NCBI GenBank assembly: GCA_965215345.1
Contig: CBDCDL010000002.1
Span: 4,402,001-4,466,000, forward strand
From: CATQHW01 sp965215345
GTDB taxonomy: Bacteria > Spirochaetota > Spirochaetia > SZUA-6 > Bin103
Reading direction: 5' to 3'
Length of the DNA: 64,000 nucleotides
This document shows, piece after piece, positions 43,048 through 51,525 of the stretch. The stretch's first letter is position 1. Each line of letters starts with the position of its first letter. Made by a program: the position numbers and the translations under genes. The notes under the pieces were generated by a model that worked only from the letters and a program-made list of their open reading frames with translations, ran no database searches and was not told the DNA's origin.

Positions 43048-43743
43048 CTAATCCTCCTTCGCCAAGGACATGATGTGATCAACGATACCATCGCTTCGCC
43101 GTATCGAGTTATCGAAGCCGCCTTCCAGGAACCCGATCAGTTGTGCTCGTCCGCCTGTGTCCGCCGGATCGACTGCGAAGTGATCATTGACCCGGACGTA
43201 GACACCTGACCGACCACCGCCGATCCGGTTGGACGGTTCGACGGTGACGTTGACTTGGCCACCGGGAGGCCTGCCCGCGAGCTGAAGCTGCGACATCGTG
43301 AGTGATGTCATTCCACCGTGCTCGCCCGCCAGATCGAGTTCCTGGGCGTAGGCGCCCCACGGAGCTACCGGTGCAAGCGTTCTTCCGATCCGGTCTCGCT
43401 CAGTCGAACCTGTCACTCGAAAGTGCACACGGCGGTTGATGCCCATCGCTGTGAGAGGCGTGTGATCGAGATGCTCTTTGAACACACGCACGACGAGGTC
43501 GCGTACGCGAACGTACGGTGCCTGCGCCGATTCGGCCATGAAACGGTCGGTCGTGACCTGCAACCGCAGCCAGTCCGTCGAGAACCGGGTCAATTGCGCA
43601 TGAGCCACCTCCAACTCCGCGCTTTCGGCAGCGCTCTCCGGCAGGAGACCGTGCAACGCGAACCACGCTGGTGTGAAGATCGACGGGTTGAGGCTGCCGA
43701 CAAGCACGACACCTACGTCGTCGATCTCCGGTTGGATCCTCAC
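43048..43743 (-). CDS. Uncharacterised protein (TIGR04255-like pattern), first of a two-gene unit
   Basis: About 231 residues from GTG 43743; the frame extends to a TTG at 43815. Conserved-looking stretches are GSLNPSIFTPAWFALHGLLP, FSTDWLRLQVTTDRF and the pair AMGINRRVHFRV and TLAPVAPWG, reminiscent of the TIGR04255 family of unknown function; the C-terminus ends FDNSIRRSDGIVDHIM. Neither signal nor membrane helices. Its partner follows directly. Start and family both uncertain. Confidence 0.55.
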   Translation of the reverse strand: MRIQPEIDDVGVVLVGSLNPSIFTPAWFALHGLLPESAAESAELEVAHAQLTRFSTDWLRLQVTTDRFMAESAQAPYVRVRDLVVRVFKEHLDHTPLTAMGINRRVHFRVTGSTERDRIGRTLAPVAPWGAYAQELDLAGEHGGMTSLTMSQLQLAGRPPGGQVNVTVEPSNRIGGGRSGVYVRVNDHFAVDPADTGGRAQLIGFLEGGFDNSIRRSDGIVDHIMSLAKED

Positions 43744-43911
43744 GTCATCGCCGCTTGCGACTGCGTGGTCAAGGCAACTGCAGTCGCGTTTCGACCGACG
43801 TGTACGGAACGGCAAGGATCATCCAGGATCAGTCCTCCAGTCAGAGTATAGCTGCAGTTCCGGAACGTGCGCGTTGAAGCCACCAGTACCTGAGTAGCCC
43901 GGGACGCAAGA

Positions 43912-43942
43912 CGGCCGGCAACCCCCGTGAGGCTGCCGGCCG
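43912..43942 (-). terminator. Hairpin, possible terminator
   Basis: CGGCCGGCA (43912-43920) and TGCCGGCCG (43934-43942) form a perfect 9-bp stem with a 13-base loop. It lies downstream of the serine recombinase remnant (minus strand), followed there by GTCTTGCG, so only a weak T-tract. Could equally be a recombination-related palindrome. Confidence 0.35.
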
Positions 43943-43983
43943 CTTGATGGCGCGCTTGGTGCGCCGGCGCGGGTCCGGGCGCG

Positions 43984-44480
43984 TCAGAGTGCGGCTACCT
44001 GCTGCGCGCCTTGGCGGGTCCGCCGCGCGCCGGTGCGCGTGCGGTGCCCTTCGGCGTTGAGCGCCGCCGCGACCTTCGCCCACGAGAGCCCTTCGGCGCG
44101 GGCGCGCGCGATGGCCGCAAGCGTGGCTTGCTCGCCGGCATGGTCTACCGGCGCCCGTCGGCCCACCGGGAGCCGAACGGCGGGACGTTGCAATGGCGGA
44201 GGCCCTGCGCTTTCTTGACCTGGAGAGCTCGCGAGGTGCGCGCCGCGATGGTGCGCCGCTCCCATTGGGCGACGGCCGCCTGCATGGTGATGGCGAGTTC
44301 GCCGGTGGCGCTGGTCTCGGGAGCGTTCAACCTGGCGGCGACGACCCGCGAGGTGCCCGCCGACGGCGCGCGCGTGGTGCCCACCTTCCGCGTCGAGCGG
44401 GCTCCGCCCGCCGGCCACAGCCACGCGCGGACCGTGGCGCACGACAATGGCCTGCTGTTCGAGCAGATCATCGACTCCTG
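43984..44480 (-). pseudogene. Serine recombinase (resolvase/invertase) remnant
   Basis: Minus-strand frames contain ELAITMQAAVAQWERRTIAA and ARTSRALQVKKAQG, the conserved E-helix region of serine recombinases. In another frame follow EQATLAAIARARAEGLSWAK and VAAALNAEGHRTRTG, the C-terminal helix-turn-helix. At least one frameshift separates them, and no intact N-terminal catalytic Ser domain (YxRxS) is found. A decayed site-specific recombinase, marking past mobile DNA at this locus. Confidence 0.62.
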
Positions 44481-44533
44481 AGGAGCGTGGCCAACTCGCC
44501 CGGCGTGTCACGCCGCCGGGCTGAATAGCCTGG

Positions 44534-46528
44534 CTACCGGTCGGCAGTGCGGGAACGAGTGTCAGGATACCTTCTGGAGTTGTGGTCGGATTGTTCGTCG
44601 TCATGCTGACTCCTGCCATCATGGTCTTTCACGATCGCGAGCAACGCTTCGCCGTAGCGCTCCGCCTTCGCGGGGCCGATGCCGTGGACCATCTCCAGGG
44701 TCGCCGGGGAGTCGGGGCGGAGGACGGCGAGGTGGCGCAGCGTGCGGTCGCTGGCGATGACGTAGGGAGGCACCTGCTGGCGGCGCGCCTCTTCGATGCG
44801 GAACGCGCGCAACGCCTCGAACAGCTCGAGCCCTGCTTCATCGAGCTCCTCCACGGTGGTATCGGCAGCCGCGTACCCGCCGGGCCGTGATCGCGATGCA
44901 GCGTTCGCCCCGCCGGCCGGCCGGGCCCGCAGCGTGGGCGGCAGGAGCAGGCGCGCCGGGCGCCGGTCGTGGATCACCTCCCGACCCTCGGCGGTGACGA
45001 CCGCGACCGGGCGGTCGCCGCCGTGGAAGTCGACCCAGCCGGCGGTAACGCAGCGCCGGAGCAGCCGCATCAACCACTCCTCCGTGTGGTCGGCGAGCGT
45101 GCCGAAGGTGGGCGTCCGGTCGAGGCGGGCGCGCCGCAGCCGCTCGTCGGACGCTCCCTTGAGCAGCTTCACGGCAGCCGTCAGGCCGAAACGGCCGTGG
45201 ATGCGCGCGACGCCGCACAGTCCCTTGCGGACCACGAGTGCGGCCTGCTCGGGATCCTGCTCCTCGTCGTCCGCCAGGCGCAGGCAGACGTCGCAGCGCC
45301 CGCAACCGGCCAGGGTTTCCGCTTCGTCGCCGAAGTAGCGCAGGATCGCGTCGTGGCGGCAGGCGCCTCCCTCCGCCCAGCGCATCAGCTCCAGGAACAG
45401 GTTCCACTGGTGCTGCGCCACCTCCGGCGCCACCGGTTGCCCGTCGCCGTTGCGCTCGACCAAGTGGCGGCGCAGCGCCATGTCCCCCGGCGACACGATC
45501 AGCAGGCAGACGGCGGGTTCTCCGTCGCGTCCGGCGCGCCCCGCCTCCTGGTAATACGCCTCCAATGACCCCGGGGGCGCCACGTGGGCCACGCAGCGCA
45601 CGTCGGCCCGGTCGATGCCCATGCCGAAGGCGTTGGTGGCCACGACGACGTCGAGCTCACCGGCCATGAAGGCGCGCTGCACGCGCTCGCGTCGGCCGCC
45701 GTCCATGCCGGCGTGATACGCCGCCGTCCGCCACCCGAGCGTGTCCAGCCGGTGCGCCTGCTCCTCCGTACTCCGTCGCGTGGGCGCGTAGACGATCGCC
45801 GTCCCGCTCTGCCCTCCGGGCTCGCTTAGCGTCTCCGCGAGCACGGCGTCGACGTGCCGCTCGCGTTCCCGCCCGGTCATCACCTCGATCACCCGCAGCG
45901 CCAAGTTGGGCCGCGCGAAGCCGTGGATGAGCTGCGGCGTGTCGGCCGGCAGGCCGAGGCGCTCGATGATCTCGTCGCGCACCACCGGCGTCGCGGTGGC
46001 GGTGCAGGCCAGCACGCGCGCTCCCGGCAGAAGCTCCACCAGCTCGCCCAGTTGCAGGTAGTCGGGGCGGAAGTCGTGGCCCCACGAGCTGATGCAGTGC
46101 GCCTCGTCGATGGCCACCAGCGGGCAGTCCATGCGCGCCAGCACGGAGCGCAGCCGATCGGAGGCCAGCCGCTCCGGCGCCACGTACACCAATTTGCAGC
46201 GGCCGGCGGCGATCATGCCGAGCCGGCGCCGCACCTCGTCCGCCGGCAGGGTCCCGGCCAGATAGGTGGCCGGGACGCCACGGCCCTCCAGGGCGGCCAC
46301 TTGGTCGTGCATGAGGGCGATCAGCGGCGACACCACCACGGTCGTGCCCGGCAGCAGCGCCGCCGGAAGCTGATACGTCAGGCTCTTGCCGCCCCCGGTC
46401 GGCGCCACGAGCAGCAGGCGGCCGCTGCCCAGCAGCAACTGAATCGCCTCGCGCTGTCCCGGGCGGAACGCGGCAAGCCCGAAGTGCTGCAGGCCGGCGT
46501 CCAGCTCCACGTCATGAATAGAGGTCAA
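44534..46528 (-). CDS. recQ: ATP-dependent DNA helicase RecQ
   Basis: A 664-residue 3'-5' helicase for recombination repair and restart of stalled forks. Residues 1-200 are the first RecA lobe (Walker A APTGGGKS near 42-49, LVAIDEAHCISSWGHDFRP). The second lobe has VVATNAFGMGIDRADVR and YYQEAGRAGRDG. Then comes the zinc lobe with Cys in GGACRHDAIL and AGCGRCDVC, a winged-helix region, and a C-terminal HRDC domain (FRIEEARRQQVPPYVIASDR, VHGIGPAKAERYGE). The start appears to be a TTG at 46528 (alternative GTG 46510). Housekeeping gene within otherwise accessory DNA. Confidence 0.92.
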   Translation of the reverse strand: MTSIHDVELDAGLQHFGLAAFRPGQREAIQLLLGSGRLLLVAPTGGGKSLTYQLPAALLPGTTVVVSPLIALMHDQVAALEGRGVPATYLAGTLPADEVRRRLGMIAAGRCKLVYVAPERLASDRLRSVLARMDCPLVAIDEAHCISSWGHDFRPDYLQLGELVELLPGARVLACTATATPVVRDEIIERLGLPADTPQLIHGFARPNLALRVIEVMTGRERERHVDAVLAETLSEPGGQSGTAIVYAPTRRSTEEQAHRLDTLGWRTAAYHAGMDGGRRERVQRAFMAGELDVVVATNAFGMGIDRADVRCVAHVAPPGSLEAYYQEAGRAGRDGEPAVCLLIVSPGDMALRRHLVERNGDGQPVAPEVAQHQWNLFLELMRWAEGGACRHDAILRYFGDEAETLAGCGRCDVCLRLADDEEQDPEQAALVVRKGLCGVARIHGRFGLTAAVKLLKGASDERLRRARLDRTPTFGTLADHTEEWLMRLLRRCVTAGWVDFHGGDRPVAVVTAEGREVIHDRRPARLLLPPTLRARPAGGANAASRSRPGGYAAADTTVEELDEAGLELFEALRAFRIEEARRQQVPPYVIASDRTLRHLAVLRPDSPATLEMVHGIGPAKAERYGEALLAIVKDHDGRSQHDDEQSDHNSRRYPDTRSRTADR

Positions 46529-46610
46529 AGTCGCGCTCTTGCTTTAGTAGCCATGCGGTTCCGATGGTAGAGTGAAAGCCACCCCTCGACACCTGAGGAG
46601 TTCGACCGCG

Positions 46611-46688
46611 ATGAACGCAGGCACGCTAACGACCAGGGCGGCCGTGACCTCCGCACGATCCGCCGCACGATCGGACGGGCGCCGGTGA
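46611..46688 (+). CDS. Possible 25-residue leader peptide
   Basis: ATG 46611 with TGAGGAG ten bases upstream opens a frame MNAGTLTTRAAVTSARSAAR ending in a TGA that overlaps the GTG of the next dehydrogenase (GTGA). Coupling through this small frame could explain how the dehydrogenase, which has no ribosome site of its own, is translated. Conservation is untested. Confidence 0.35.
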   Translation: MNAGTLTTRAAVTSARSAARSDGRR

Positions 46689-47863
46689 TCCGCCCCCTCG
46701 GCGTCGCCGTGATCGGCATGGGCTGGATGGGCTCGGTCCATGCCCGCTGCTACCGGCTGGTGCCGCAACGGTTTCCGGAGCTCGACATCGAGCCGCGCTT
46801 GGTGGTGTGCGCGGACAGCGTCGAGGCGCGCGCGCAGGAGGGCGTCACACGGGCCGGATTCGAGCGAGCCACCACGGACTGGCACGACGCCGTGACCGAC
46901 CCGGAGGTGCAGGTGGTCAACATCACCACCCAGAACGCCCTGCACAAGCCGATCGCGCTGGCGGCGATAGAGGCGGGCAAGCACGTCTTCTGCGAGAAGC
47001 CGGTCGGCCGCAACCCGGCCGAGACGGCCACCATCGCGGCGGCGGCGAAGGCGGCCGGGATCATCAGCGGCGTCGGCTACAACTACCGCTGGGCGCCGGT
47101 CGTCCAGTATGCGCTCGGCCTGATCCGGGAAGGCCGGCTGGGGCCGATCACCCATTTTCGCGGCCGCTTCCTGGTCGGTTACGCCCGCGACCCGCACGGC
47201 GTGCTGTCGTGGCGCTTCGACCGCGAGCAGTCCGGGTCCGGCGCGGTCGCCGACCTGATGTCGCACGTCGCCGACCTGGCCCACATGCTGGCCGGGCCCG
47301 TGGAGCGGCTGGTCGCCAATCGGCACACTTTCATCGCCGAGCGGCCGTTGCCGACTCCGGGAGAGGGGACGCACTTCTCGGTCAAGCGCGGCGGTCCCAC
47401 CGGACCGGTCACCAACGAGGACTACGGCAGCGCGCTGGTACGGTTCGCCTGCGGCGCGCAGGGCACCTACGAGGTGTGCCGGGTGATCAACGGCCCCAAG
47501 TGCCAGCTCGCCTTCGAGATCTCGGGCGCCGACGGGACGATCCTGTGGGACTTCGAGCGCATGAACGAGCTGCAGCTCTACCTGCCGGACGGCACCCCGG
47601 AGCGGGACGGCACGGTCTGGGTGCAGGCCGGCCCGGAGCATCCGTTCTTCGCCAACTTCAATCCCGGCGCGGCGCTGGGCATGAGCTTCGAGGACCTCAA
47701 GGTGGTCGAGGCTGCGCAGTTCGCGAAGGCCGTGGTCTGTGGCGCGCAGGGCGAGCCCGGCCTGGTGGAAGCCGACCATGTGGGTCAGGTGCTGGCCGCG
47801 TTCGACCGCTCGGTCGACTCCGGCGCATGGGAGACGGTGGCGCCCGTCCCTGTCCCGGCATGA
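46685..47863 (+). CDS. Gfo/Idh/MocA family oxidoreductase (inositol locus)
   Basis: A 392-residue NAD(P)-dependent sugar/cyclitol dehydrogenase. Rossmann start VAVIGMGWMGSVHARCYR, catalytic Lys in HVFCEKPVGR, and C-terminal beta-sheet domain with GSGAVADLMSHVADLAHML supplying the further catalytic His. The GTG start overlaps the stop of a 25-codon leader frame. Followed after 13 bases by an EIIA gene and then IolD, so probably acts on an inositol or a derived ketose (inositol 2-dehydrogenase or scyllo-inosose-related). Confidence 0.88.
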   Translation: MIRPLGVAVIGMGWMGSVHARCYRLVPQRFPELDIEPRLVVCADSVEARAQEGVTRAGFERATTDWHDAVTDPEVQVVNITTQNALHKPIALAAIEAGKHVFCEKPVGRNPAETATIAAAAKAAGIISGVGYNYRWAPVVQYALGLIREGRLGPITHFRGRFLVGYARDPHGVLSWRFDREQSGSGAVADLMSHVADLAHMLAGPVERLVANRHTFIAERPLPTPGEGTHFSVKRGGPTGPVTNEDYGSALVRFACGAQGTYEVCRVINGPKCQLAFEISGADGTILWDFERMNELQLYLPDGTPERDGTVWVQAGPEHPFFANFNPGAALGMSFEDLKVVEAAQFAKAVVCGAQGEPGLVEADHVGQVLAAFDRSVDSGAWETVAPVPVPA

Positions 47864-47876
47864 GGGAGGTGGCCGC

Positions 47877-48338
47877 GTGTCGGTGAACCTGGGCGAGTCC
47901 ATCCCGGCGTCCCGGATCCTGGCGCCGCTGCGGGCCGGGACCGATGACGAGGCGCTCAACCGCCTGCTGGCGGCGGTCGCCGCCGACCTGCAGATCCCGG
48001 ACGCCGCGGGCGTGCTGGACCGGCTGCTGCACGAGCCGGTGCTGCGCGCGGCGCTGGTCGGCCACGGCGCCGCCATCATCCACAGCCGCATCGACGGGTT
48101 GCCGCGCTCGGTGACCGCCCTGGGCGTCGCGCCGCCGGGCACGTCGTTCCGGTTCGGCGGCGGCTTCCGCTACGTGGTGAGCGTGATCTTCCTGGTGCTC
48201 TCGCCGCCGGAACCGCCTGAGCCGCACCTGGAGCTGGTGTCCGCGATCGCCGGCTTCGTCCGCAACCCGCAGGCGCTGGACGGCCTCAAGGCTTCCTCCT
48301 CGCCGGAGCAGGCCACGCAGGCGTTGGCCGGTGTCTGA
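47877..48338 (+). CDS. PTS EIIA domain protein (PtsN/fructose-type)
   Basis: A stand-alone 153-residue EIIA type-2 domain. GTG 47877 has GGAGG seven bases upstream. The phosphorylation-site loop is ALVGHGAAIIHSRIDGLPRS, matching GHGxAIxHxR with the active His in IIHSR. No EIIB or EIIC subunit is nearby, so it is not a sugar uptake component; such orphan EIIA proteins regulate transporters or metabolism according to PEP/HPr phosphorylation. Sits between the dehydrogenase and IolD genes. Confidence 0.82.
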   Translation: MSVNLGESIPASRILAPLRAGTDDEALNRLLAAVAADLQIPDAAGVLDRLLHEPVLRAALVGHGAAIIHSRIDGLPRSVTALGVAPPGTSFRFGGGFRYVVSVIFLVLSPPEPPEPHLELVSAIAGFVRNPQALDGLKASSSPEQATQALAGV

Positions 48339-48376
48339 CCCGGCCGGCGTCGATTCCGCGTTGGCGCATGCCGATC

Positions 48377-48382
48377 TATGAT
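48377..48382 (+). promoter_or_regulatory. -10-like TATGAT, 6 nt before IolD ATG
   Basis: TATGAT then six bases then ATG 48389; no ribosome site. Supports 48389, not the earlier ATG 48368, as the IolD start on a leaderless transcript. Confidence 0.4.
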
Positions 48383-48388
48383 CGAGTC

Positions 48389-50269
48389 ATGGCAGCAACC
48401 GAACAACTGACCGTCGCCCAGGCGCTCGTCAGGTACCTGAGCGTCCAGTACAGCGAGCGCGACGGGCGCCGCCGCCGGCTCGTACCGGCCATCTTCGGCA
48501 TCTTCGGCCACGGCAACGTCGCCGGTCTCGGCCAGGCGCTGGAGTCGGTCGGCGCCGATCTGCCGCTCTACCAGGCGCGCAACGAGCAGTCGATGGTGCA
48601 CGTCGCCTCCGGCTACGCCAAGGCGACGCGGCGGGCCGCCACCCTGGCCTGCACCAGCTCGATCGGCCCCGGCGCCACCAACATGGTGACCGGCGCCGCC
48701 ACGGCGACCATCAACCGCCTGCCGGTGCTGCTGCTCCCTTCCGACTACTACGTCACCCGCCACCAGGGCAACGTCCTGCAGGAGCTGGAGCACCCGACGG
48801 CGGCCGACGTCAGCGTCAACGACTGTTTCCGGCCGCTCAGCCGCTTCTTCGACCGCATCTCCCGGCCCGAACAGCTTCTCACCGCGCTGCCGGAGGCGAT
48901 GCGCGTCCTCACCGACCCGGCCGACACCGGCACGGTGACGATCGCGCTTCCCCAGGACGTGCAGGCGCACGCCTGGCACTTCCCGTCGCATCTGTTCGAG
49001 GAGCGAACGTGGCTGATCGAGCGCACGCCGCCGGCCGCCGAACGCATCGCGGAGGCCGCGCGGCTGATCGAGCGCTCGCGGCGGCCCATGGTCATCGCCG
49101 GCGGGGGCGTCAACTACTCGGAAGCATGGGAGGCGCTGACCGAGCTGGCCATACTGGGGATCCCGGTGTCGGAGACCTTCGGCGGCAAGGGCTGCTACCG
49201 CGGCCCGCGCGAGTGGTCGCTGGGCGGGCACGGCGTCGAGGGCACCACCGCCGCCGCGCGCTCGGCGGAGCAGGCCGACGTGGTGATCGCGGTCGGCACG
49301 CGTCTCGGCGACTTCGCCACGGCATCCAACAGCCTCTTCCACCACCCGGACGTGAAGTTCGTGAGTCTCAACGTGAACGCCCACGACGCCTTCAAGAACG
49401 GCGCGTTGCCGGTCGTCGGCGACGCGCGCGAGGCGATGGCTGCCTTGGCAGCGGCGTGCCGGCAACGGGGAGTGGACCTCACGCACCGGAAGACGGAGAT
49501 CGCAAGGCTCCACGCCGAGTGGGAGGAGGTCAAGGCCAGCGACGCCTTCGCCCCGCAGCCCGGCCAGGCGATGGGCGAGGGCGAGTTGATCCAGGCCTTC
49601 AACGCCGAGGCGCAGGCCGGCGACTCGGTGGTGGCCGCGGCCGGCGGCCCGGTCGGCAACCTGCTGAAGCTCTGGGATGCCACCGGCGGGGCCGAGTGCC
49701 ACCTGGAGTTCGGCTTCTCCTGCATGGGCTGGGAGATGCCGGCCGCCTTGGGCGTCCGCATGGAGCAGCCGGAAGGTGAGGTTTACGTCTACCTGGGCGA
49801 CGGCAACTACCTGCTGAACCCCATGGAGCTGATGACGGCGCTGCAGGAAGACATGAAGATCACGGTGGTCGTGGCCGACAACCACGGCTTCCAGGTGATC
49901 CGCCGCCTGCAGATGGCGCGCGCCGGCCACTCGTTCGGCACCGAGTTCCGCACCCGCGTCGACGGCGACGACGGCCGCCGTCTGGACGGCGAATACCTGG
50001 CGGTCGACATGGCCGCGATCGCCGAGGCCATGGGCGCACGCGGCTTCCGCTGCACCACCCCGGACGAGGTGCGCGCGGCCGTGCGCGAGGCGCGTTCCGA
50101 GCGGCGGAGCTGCGTGATCGTCGCCGAGATCGAGAAGCACCGCTACGTGCCGGGCGCCGGCACCTGGTGGGACGTCGCCCCGGCCGAGGTGAGCCGCAGC
50201 GAGGTGACCCAGACCCTGCGCTCCGAGTACGAACGGGACCGAGCCGCTTTGCAGCGCTACCACTACTGA
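48389..50269 (+). CDS. iolD: 3D-(3,5/4)-trihydroxycyclohexane-1,2-dione acylhydrolase (IolD)
   Basis: A 626-residue ThDP enzyme (ring-opening hydrolase of inositol breakdown). PYR-domain Glu in YQARNEQSMVHVASGYAK; LACTSSIGPGATNMVTGAA; middle domain RPMVIAGGGVNYS; PP-domain ThDP/Mg motif GDGNYLLNP (GDG to N); C-terminal EKHRYVPGAGTWWDVAPAEV, a signature of IolD versus acetolactate synthase. Start set at ATG 48389 for the -10-like motif; ATG 48368 is alternative. Diagnostic gene of the locus. Confidence 0.93.
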   Translation: MAATEQLTVAQALVRYLSVQYSERDGRRRRLVPAIFGIFGHGNVAGLGQALESVGADLPLYQARNEQSMVHVASGYAKATRRAATLACTSSIGPGATNMVTGAATATINRLPVLLLPSDYYVTRHQGNVLQELEHPTAADVSVNDCFRPLSRFFDRISRPEQLLTALPEAMRVLTDPADTGTVTIALPQDVQAHAWHFPSHLFEERTWLIERTPPAAERIAEAARLIERSRRPMVIAGGGVNYSEAWEALTELAILGIPVSETFGGKGCYRGPREWSLGGHGVEGTTAAARSAEQADVVIAVGTRLGDFATASNSLFHHPDVKFVSLNVNAHDAFKNGALPVVGDAREAMAALAAACRQRGVDLTHRKTEIARLHAEWEEVKASDAFAPQPGQAMGEGELIQAFNAEAQAGDSVVAAAGGPVGNLLKLWDATGGAECHLEFGFSCMGWEMPAALGVRMEQPEGEVYVYLGDGNYLLNPMELMTALQEDMKITVVVADNHGFQVIRRLQMARAGHSFGTEFRTRVDGDDGRRLDGEYLAVDMAAIAEAMGARGFRCTTPDEVRAAVREARSERRSCVIVAEIEKHRYVPGAGTWWDVAPAEVSRSEVTQTLRSEYERDRAALQRYHY

Positions 50270-50495
50270 ACGGGCGCCCTCCGCTCGGCGGATGTTCTCC
50301 ACCGCTCAGGGCTCGTCCGGAGACCGACACCTTCAACCTCAGCCTGGAAGGCACGCGCAGTGAGCGTGGACCGGGTGCGGTCGACCACGGAGTGACCGCC
50401 CAGGGCGCCGTGCGCTTCTGACCGACAGCCGTTGCCTGCCCGGACGGGTCCGTGATAGGAACTGGTCCGCAACACACATTGTGGAGGTTCCACCT

Positions 50496-51419
50496 TTGAA
50501 GAAAGCAGTTGTCGTTTCAGTAGCGGCCCTTCTCGGGGTACTGCTCGTGGCCGGGATCGCGAGCGCCGAGCGCTTCGTGATGATTACGCACACCCAGGGC
50601 ACCGATCCGTTCTGGCCCGTCGTTCAGAAGGGCGGCGAGGACGCGGCCCGCGCCGTCGGGGCCGATTTCGAGTACAACTTCGCCCCCTCCGGAGACATGG
50701 CCGACATGGCGCGCCTCATCGAGGCGGCGGTCGCGACGCAGCCGGATGGGATCGTCGTGTCCCTCCCGGACGCCGACGCGCTTGGGGGCGCCATCGAGAG
50801 CGCCGTCGAAGCCGGCATCCCGGTCATCACCATGAACTCCGGGCTCGAGTCATCCGCCGCGGTCGGAGCGCTCATGCACGTCGGGCAACCCGAGAGGCTG
50901 GCCGGCGAAAAGGCGGGAGAGCGCGCCAAGGCCGAAGGCGCCACCAAGGCGATCTGTCTCAACCAGGAGTCGTTCAACACGGCGCTGGTCGACCGTTGCG
51001 CCGGGTACTTCGCGTCGATGGGGATGGATCTCAACATGATCGACGTCTCGAACGACGTCGCGCAGATCAAGACGCGCACCGCCGCCGCCCTGCAGGCGGA
51101 CCAGGACATCGATGCCGTGCTGGCGGTCGGGCCGCACGTATGCGTGGCGGCTGCCGACGCGGTGCGGGAGGTCGGAGCGGAAGTCCACCTCAGCTGCTTC
51201 GATCTGTCGCCCGAGGTGATCAACCTGATCGAGGCAGGCGACGTAGCGTTCACGATCGATCAGCAGCAACGCCTGCAGGGCTACATGCCCATCATCGTGC
51301 TGCATCTCTACAACCAGAATGCAGGTCTGCTTCCGGGCGCGAACATCCCGTCCGGCCCCGGCTTCGTCGACGCGTCGAACGCGGCCGGCGTCGCCGCTCA
51401 GGCCGGCGTGAACCGATAG
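50496..51419 (+). CDS. Sugar/cyclitol ABC transporter periplasmic binding protein
   Basis: A 307-residue pentose/inositol-type binding protein (Peripla_BP_4). The TTG start at 50496 has GGAGG eight bases before it and gives a signal peptide (KKAVVVSVAALLGVLLVAGI, cleavage ASA-ER). Ligand-domain features: ITHTQGTDPFWPVVQKGGED, DGIVVSLPDA, IPVITMNSGLESS and GYMPIIVLHLY near the end. First of three genes (binding protein, permease, ATPase) of a FrcBCA/IatP-like importer. The 226 bases upstream hold no complete gene; a frame ending QGAVRF may be a relic. Confidence 0.88.
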   Translation: MKKAVVVSVAALLGVLLVAGIASAERFVMITHTQGTDPFWPVVQKGGEDAARAVGADFEYNFAPSGDMADMARLIEAAVATQPDGIVVSLPDADALGGAIESAVEAGIPVITMNSGLESSAAVGALMHVGQPERLAGEKAGERAKAEGATKAICLNQESFNTALVDRCAGYFASMGMDLNMIDVSNDVAQIKTRTAAALQADQDIDAVLAVGPHVCVAAADAVREVGAEVHLSCFDLSPEVINLIEAGDVAFTIDQQQRLQGYMPIIVLHLYNQNAGLLPGANIPSGPGFVDASNAAGVAAQAGVNR

Positions 51420-51443
51420 GAGAACGGTCGCCTGAGGGTACGC

Positions 51444-51488
51444 CGGCGGCCGGCTCGCTCCCCGGGTGGGGGAGTGAGCCGGCCGCCG
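51444..51488 (+). repeat. 20-bp stem-loop between binding protein and permease genes
   Basis: 51444-51463 and 51469-51488 are complementary over 20 positions with a single G-T pair and a five-base loop; no T-tract follows. Located between the binding protein stop and the permease start. Such stems typically protect the upstream binding-protein mRNA or partly stop transcription, giving excess binding protein over membrane subunits. Confidence 0.7.
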
Positions 51489-51525
51489 ACGGATCGTTCA
51501 TGGCTCGGAGGAGGCTGCGATCAGG

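Noticed and set aside
47877..48338. EIIA protein as part of a PTS sugar permease
   Set aside because: No EIIB, EIIC, HPr or EI gene in the window; the adjacent transporter is ABC-type.
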